Assembly (NCBI GenBank): GCA_021160785.1 | Contig: JAGHBX010000337.1 | Span: 1-8,952, forward strand | Reading direction: 5' to 3' | DNA from: Planctomycetota bacterium | GTDB taxonomy: Bacteria > Planctomycetota > Phycisphaerae > Sedimentisphaerales > Anaerohalosphaeraceae | Length of the DNA: 8,952 nucleotides | In this document: positions 5,409 to 8,952 of the stretch, piece after piece | Layout: the number at the start of each line of letters is the position of its first letter | Position numbering within the stretch: position 1 is the stretch's first letter | Notes under the pieces: generated by a model | What the model was told of the DNA's origin: nothing | What the model saw: only the letters and a program-made list of their open reading frames with translations | Database searches by the model: none | Made by a program: the position numbers and the translations under genes

Positions 5409-5474
5409 GGGCAATATTAAACTGAAATGGCAGGTTGACGACGCTTAGCTGCGTCAGAATGAAAGGGAATAAGG

Positions 5475-5882
5475 ATGCTCAAAGCCAAAGATATCATGCA
5501 ATCCAGTCTCATAACCGTCAAAGAGGACACCCCCGTTATTGAGGCCATTAACATCCTGGGGCAAAACAAGATCACCGGACTGCCCGTGGTCGATGACGAT
5601 ATGACTCTTCTGGGTCTTGTCTCGGAAAAGGATGTCCTGGGCATCGCTTACCATGTATTGTCCGATGTAATAGGCAATGCAATGGATTCTAAGAAAATCG
5701 GTGATATCATGACTAAAGATGTTATCTCATTTCGCCTGGATGACAACCTCGCCGATATATGCCAGTGCTTTATGAACAAACCTTTCAGGCGCGTCCCTGT
5801 ACTCGATAACGGAAAACTTGTCGGCATCATCAGCAGAAAAGACATCATTGCCCACGCCTTTGCGAAACTCAGCAATGAATAG
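5475..5882 (+). CDS. CBS-domain-pair protein
   Basis: 135 residues made almost entirely of two CBS domains: about 1-60 (KAKDIMQSSLITVKEDTPVIEAINILGQNKITGLPVVDDD...LLGLVSEKDVL) and about 77-133 (IGDIMTKDVISFRLDDNLADICQCFMNKPFRRVPVLDNGKLVGIISRKDII). The pair folds as a Bateman module, which in this family usually binds adenine nucleotides such as AMP, ATP or S-adenosylmethionine. There is no membrane span or extra domain, so it is a cytoplasmic regulator that may act on a partner protein. AAAGGG (5462-5467) lies 7 nt before the ATG. The sugar-nucleotide dehydrogenase gene begins 60 bp downstream on the same strand, so it is the obvious candidate partner, though this is inference from context. 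Confidence 0.92.
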   Translation: MLKAKDIMQSSLITVKEDTPVIEAINILGQNKITGLPVVDDDMTLLGLVSEKDVLGIAYHVLSDVIGNAMDSKKIGDIMTKDVISFRLDDNLADICQCFMNKPFRRVPVLDNGKLVGIISRKDIIAHAFAKLSNE

Positions 5883-5942
5883 CGCGGCATATTGGACGGG
5901 CAATCCTGGCGAACAGTGTTTTGATCAGATAAGGATCCTATT

Positions 5943-7586
5943 ATGACGCAGTATTCGGTTAGTCCGGCGGGTGAGAAGTTCGCTATCCCCGAACAGAATG
6001 AGTATACACAAGAGATTGAGCGTTTGCAGCAATTGGTTGATGCGGCGCGTGCGGAAGGCAAAGAGATCGTTGTCGTCATGGGCGTGGGTTTTGTCGGTGC
6101 GGTAATGGCCGCGATAATCGCCGACACCGTGGACAAAGAGACGCAAAAGCCGAGTAAGTTCGTGATCGGCTGTCAGCGACCGAGTGTGCGAAGCTACTGG
6201 AAGATACCTCTTTTGAACAGGGGCGAGTCGCCCGTCAAGGCCGAGGATCCCGAAGTCGACCCGATGATATCGCGCTGTGTGTTAGACAAAAAGACCCTCG
6301 TCGCTACGTACAACAGCGACTGCCTCAAATTAGCCGACTGCGTCGTTGTCGATGTTCAGTGCGATTACAGCAAGCAGGACCTTGGCAATCTGCGCACGGG
6401 CGAGGCGGAGATGCAGGCGCTGGAGGCGACGATCAAGACCATAGCCGAAAGGGTCGATCCCCAATGCCTGACGCTGATCGAGACGACCGTTGCGCCGGGA
6501 ACGACCGAATTTGTCGCCTGGCCGATTATGAAGAAGGCGTTCCGCACCCGCGGCATTGAGTCCGAGCCGCTGCTTGCCCACAGTTTCGAGCGTGTCATGC
6601 CGGGCAAGCACTATGTATCGAGCATTCGTGATTTCTGGCGAGTATGCTCCGGCTGCAATGACGAAGCGCGGGCGCGCGTCGAGAAGTTCCTGCATGAGGT
6701 ATTGAATACGACGGATTATCCGCTGACAGTAATGGATCGGCCGATCGAATCGGAGACAACCAAAATCGTGGAGAATTCTTACCGGGCGACTATCCTTGCT
6801 TATCTTGACGAGTGGAGCCTGTTCGCCGAGCGAAACGGCGTGGACCTGATCAAGGTGATCAAGGCGATCAAGATGCGCCCGACGCACAGCAATATGATTT
6901 TCCCGGGCCCGGGCATCGGCGGGTATTGCCTGCCCAAGGACGGCGGGTTGGGCTACTGGGCGTACAAGCACATCTTAGGCTTCGACGATGACATCTTCAA
7001 GATTACGACCGCGGCGATTGATATCAACGATACCCGCGGTCTGCACGTGGCGACGCTGACGCGCGATGCCCTGCGGAATATGGGCCGCTATATCGCCGCC
7101 GCAAATGTCCTGCTCTGCGGGGCAAGCTATCGCCAGGATGTCGCCGATACCCGCTACAGCGGCTCGGAGATCGTCGTGCGAAAGCTGACCGAGATGGGCG
7201 CCGAAATGCACGTACACGATCCGTATCTGGAGCACTGGTACGAACTGGAAAAGCAGGATGTCTACCCCGCGCCGGGTCATTCGTGGAGCCGATTCTTCCG
7301 CAACCAGGACGAGCTGCCCAACATCCGCGTACAAAACGACCTGGCGCAAGCCTTAAAGGGCGCAGAAGCGATCATCCTGGCCGTACCGCACGAACCGTAC
7401 CTGGACCTCGATCCAGACCAGATCGTAAAATGGGCAGGCGCGCCGATCGCGGTAATCGACTGCTTCGGCATACTGTCCGACGACAATATCCGCAGATACT
7501 TCGAATTAGGCTGTGAAGTAAAGGCCTTGGGCAGGGGCCACATACAAAGAATAAAAGAAAGCGTCCGAACAAAAACAAAACCATAA
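5943..7586 (+). CDS. Nucleotide-sugar dehydrogenase (UDP-glucose/GDP-mannose dehydrogenase family)
   Basis: 547 residues; AAGGA (5931-5935) lies 7 nt before the ATG. It oxidises the C6 alcohol of a sugar nucleotide to a uronic acid, using NAD(P) in two steps. Visible motifs in order: GVGFVG (47-52) for dinucleotide binding, ETTVAPGTTE (180-189), SFERVMPGK (214-222, like WecC), ETTKIVENSYRA (271-282) with Lys274 and Asn278, and GGYCLPKDG (326-334) with the catalytic Cys329. A C-terminal UDP-binding domain begins at about 385. It is about 100 residues longer than usual, with a charged helical extension at 1-40 and extra sequence at about 65-115 and 430-460. The usual acidic residue after the second strand is replaced by GCQRPS (76-81), which may change cofactor preference. 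The substrate is uncertain; WecC-like UDP-ManNAc oxidation is one option. Confidence 0.9.
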   Translation: MTQYSVSPAGEKFAIPEQNEYTQEIERLQQLVDAARAEGKEIVVVMGVGFVGAVMAAIIADTVDKETQKPSKFVIGCQRPSVRSYWKIPLLNRGESPVKAEDPEVDPMISRCVLDKKTLVATYNSDCLKLADCVVVDVQCDYSKQDLGNLRTGEAEMQALEATIKTIAERVDPQCLTLIETTVAPGTTEFVAWPIMKKAFRTRGIESEPLLAHSFERVMPGKHYVSSIRDFWRVCSGCNDEARARVEKFLHEVLNTTDYPLTVMDRPIESETTKIVENSYRATILAYLDEWSLFAERNGVDLIKVIKAIKMRPTHSNMIFPGPGIGGYCLPKDGGLGYWAYKHILGFDDDIFKITTAAIDINDTRGLHVATLTRDALRNMGRYIAAANVLLCGASYRQDVADTRYSGSEIVVRKLTEMGAEMHVHDPYLEHWYELEKQDVYPAPGHSWSRFFRNQDELPNIRVQNDLAQALKGAEAIILAVPHEPYLDLDPDQIVKWAGAPIAVIDCFGILSDDNIRRYFELGCEVKALGRGHIQRIKESVRTKTKP

Positions 7587-7622
7587 ACCACAGAGCAAAA
7601 AACGCAAAAGTCGAGGGGACAA

Positions 7623-7650
7623 GCTGGAATGTTTACAATGTCCAGCCTTT
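7623..7650 (+). terminator. Hairpin with short T run after the sugar dehydrogenase
   Basis: GCTGGA (7623-7628) pairs with TCCAGC (7641-7646) around a 12-nt loop, followed by CTTT and then T (7647-7651). It lies 37 bp past the dehydrogenase stop and overlaps the end of the convergent oxidoreductase gene. It is a weak intrinsic terminator candidate for the plus-strand unit. Confidence 0.3.
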
Positions 7651-8952
7651 TCGGTACTGGCGATGCAGATATTGGTTGGCTGCCTGATTGTTGGTGAATC
7701 TTATGTTTGGGCCGTCCCACTGGAGTTTCTTGTCGAATCGCATGGCAATATTGCCCAGCAGAGGCGTCTCGGTCAGAAGGCCGCTGTGTTTTACGAAATC
7801 GGAACCTGCCACCGGACCGCCTCTGCACGCATCGATCCACTCCTGGTATTGACCGGGCGAACGGGGCAGCACTTTCGGGGGCGTACCATAGGCTTTTCTC
7901 TTAGACTCCGGGATCAACACGTGATCCATCAATGTTCCTTTCTCGCCGATATAGATGGGAGACGATATGCGACGGCCTGGTTCGAGATCCTTTGGGCGGG
8001 GCGGCGTAAAACCGCTGTCGTACCAAGTGACTGTTACTGGAGGCAGTCCGCCGCGGGCCGGAAATTCGTAGTGCACTTTGAACTCGCGAGGGTGGATTTC
8101 CGGGTTGATTTCCTTGCAAGTCGCCTCGACAGCAGCGGGGTGCCTCAGCTTCAGCGCCTTAAAGACTGTCGAGAGAATATGGCAACCCATGTCCCCAAGG
8201 GGTCCGGTCCCGAAATCCCTCCAGTCTCGCCATCGCCACGGATGATACGCCGGATGGTAAGGCCGCTCCGGCGCCGGGCCCAGCCACAGGTCCCAGTCTA
8301 AGCCGTCGGGTACGGGGGGAGTCTCCGTCGGACGCCTGCCCCATACCGGCGGATCCCAGAACCGAGGTCCCAGGCTAATTTGCACTTCACGGACATCGCC
8401 GATGGCGCCGTCCAGAATAAACTCCTGCACGATGCGGGCTTTCTCTGACGCCTGCCCATGATTGCCCAATTGCGTAGCCACCCTGGCGCGGCGCGCCGCT
8501 TCAGTGATTTGCCGTGTTTCATCGACTGAGTAAGCAAGCGGTTTCTCGCAATACACATGCTTGCCTTTCCTTAACGCGACCATAGTCACTGCTGCGTGCG
8601 CGTGATCCGGTGTGGCTACCATAACGGCGTCGACATCCTCCTGCTCCAGCAGTTGGCGAAAGTCGGCATAGGCTTTGCAGCCTCGGTACTCTCCGACACC
8701 TTTCCGCCTGGCGTAATACTCGTCGACCAGCCGCCGGGCCGGCTCTCGTCCGCCCAACTTCTGCTCCTTCCCTTGCATCCAGTTCCACGAAATATAGCCC
8801 CCACCCTGGCGATTGACATCACACACCGCCACCACCTGCACTTCGTCAAGCTGTAAGAAGTTGAACAGATTCACATGGCCCTGTCCCCCCATGCCAATCA
8901 ACGCCAGCGTGGTCTTGCCACTCGGTGGAACATGATTCTTCCCACTTAGTGC
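7633..8952 (-). CDS. Gfo/Idh/MocA family oxidoreductase, N-terminus cut by window edge
   Basis: 439 residues are visible and the frame is open to the right edge; the start lies outside. The visible protein begins ALSGKNHVPPSGKTTLALIGMGGQG. In this family that kind of stretch follows a Tat signal, so export is possible but not shown here. The Rossmann motif is GMGGQG (20-25), followed by VVAVCDV, ATPDHAHAAV (about 113-122) and CEKPLAY (about 135-141), whose Lys is the family's catalytic residue. The second domain has GPLGDMGCHILSTVF. The C-terminal NIAMRFDKKLQWDGPNIRFTNNQAANQYLHRQYRKGWTL is a typical ending of the large planctomycete members. Such enzymes oxidise or reduce sugars or their derivatives with NAD(P); the substrate is unknown. 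It converges with the dehydrogenase gene, 46 bp apart. The TTG at 8901 is not the real start. Confidence 0.93.
   Translation of the reverse strand, partial: ALSGKNHVPPSGKTTLALIGMGGQGHVNLFNFLQLDEVQVVAVCDVNRQGGGYISWNWMQGKEQKLGGREPARRLVDEYYARRKGVGEYRGCKAYADFRQLLEQEDVDAVMVATPDHAHAAVTMVALRKGKHVYCEKPLAYSVDETRQITEAARRARVATQLGNHGQASEKARIVQEFILDGAIGDVREVQISLGPRFWDPPVWGRRPTETPPVPDGLDWDLWLGPAPERPYHPAYHPWRWRDWRDFGTGPLGDMGCHILSTVFKALKLRHPAAVEATCKEINPEIHPREFKVHYEFPARGGLPPVTVTWYDSGFTPPRPKDLEPGRRISSPIYIGEKGTLMDHVLIPESKRKAYGTPPKVLPRSPGQYQEWIDACRGGPVAGSDFVKHSGLLTETPLLGNIAMRFDKKLQWDGPNIRFTNNQAANQYLHRQYRKGWTL

Noticed and set aside
5648..6136. 162-codon minus-strand frame across the CBS-dehydrogenase junction
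   Set aside because: It is antisense to two supported genes with clear domains and ribosome sites.
6330..6971. 213-codon frame on the minus strand
   Set aside because: It is antisense to the sugar-nucleotide dehydrogenase; its composition follows from the codon bias of the real gene.
7633..8901. Start of the oxidoreductase at TTG 8901
   Set aside because: The frame continues open to 8952 with residues typical of the linker before the Rossmann fold, so the true start is outside the window.

Overview
The window looks like a Planctomycetota chromosome, most likely class Phycisphaerae. This is inferred from three things: a Tat-exported sulfatase, a large Gfo/Idh/MocA oxidoreductase with the C-terminal signature common in planctomycetes, and a cluster of short interspersed repeats whose spurious translations (MRNEPNS, KRTQF, CETNPI) I associate with these genomes. 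The last point is from memory, not from a search.

Layout. Positions 1-2507, minus strand: a probable three-gene series led by a strong extended -10 promoter at 2478-2507. In transcription order it holds a secreted jelly-roll or carbohydrate-binding-like protein (1623-2444), a single-span membrane-anchored protein of unknown family (369-1454), and the N-terminal part of a glutaminyl-peptide cyclotransferase (195 down to 1, running off the window). Positions 2607-3604, plus strand: a second extended -10 promoter, about 500 bp of non-coding repeat-rich DNA with five copies of a 20-bp repeat and a perfect 20-bp palindrome, then a three-helix membrane protein resembling part of a GspF domain (3185-3604). 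An 8-bp direct repeat brackets the repeat-rich segment, which may be an insertion in the leader of that gene.

Positions 3672-5298, minus strand: an iduronate-2-sulfatase-like sulfatase with its promoter and a leader inverted repeat. Positions 5346-7586, plus strand: a two-gene unit of a stand-alone CBS-pair protein and an unusually long nucleotide-sugar dehydrogenase. Positions 7633-8952, minus strand: a Gfo/Idh/MocA oxidoreductase cut by the right edge.

Taken together, the genes suggest breakdown of sulfated polysaccharide (sulfatase, carbohydrate-binding-like protein, sugar oxidoreductase) beside synthesis of an acidic sugar nucleotide for a surface polymer. The CBS protein may act as a nucleotide-sensing regulator. 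No defence system, phage, CRISPR array or RNA gene was found. The most unusual material is the repeat cluster at 2789-3015, its probable insertion upstream of the GspF-like gene, and several structured leaders.
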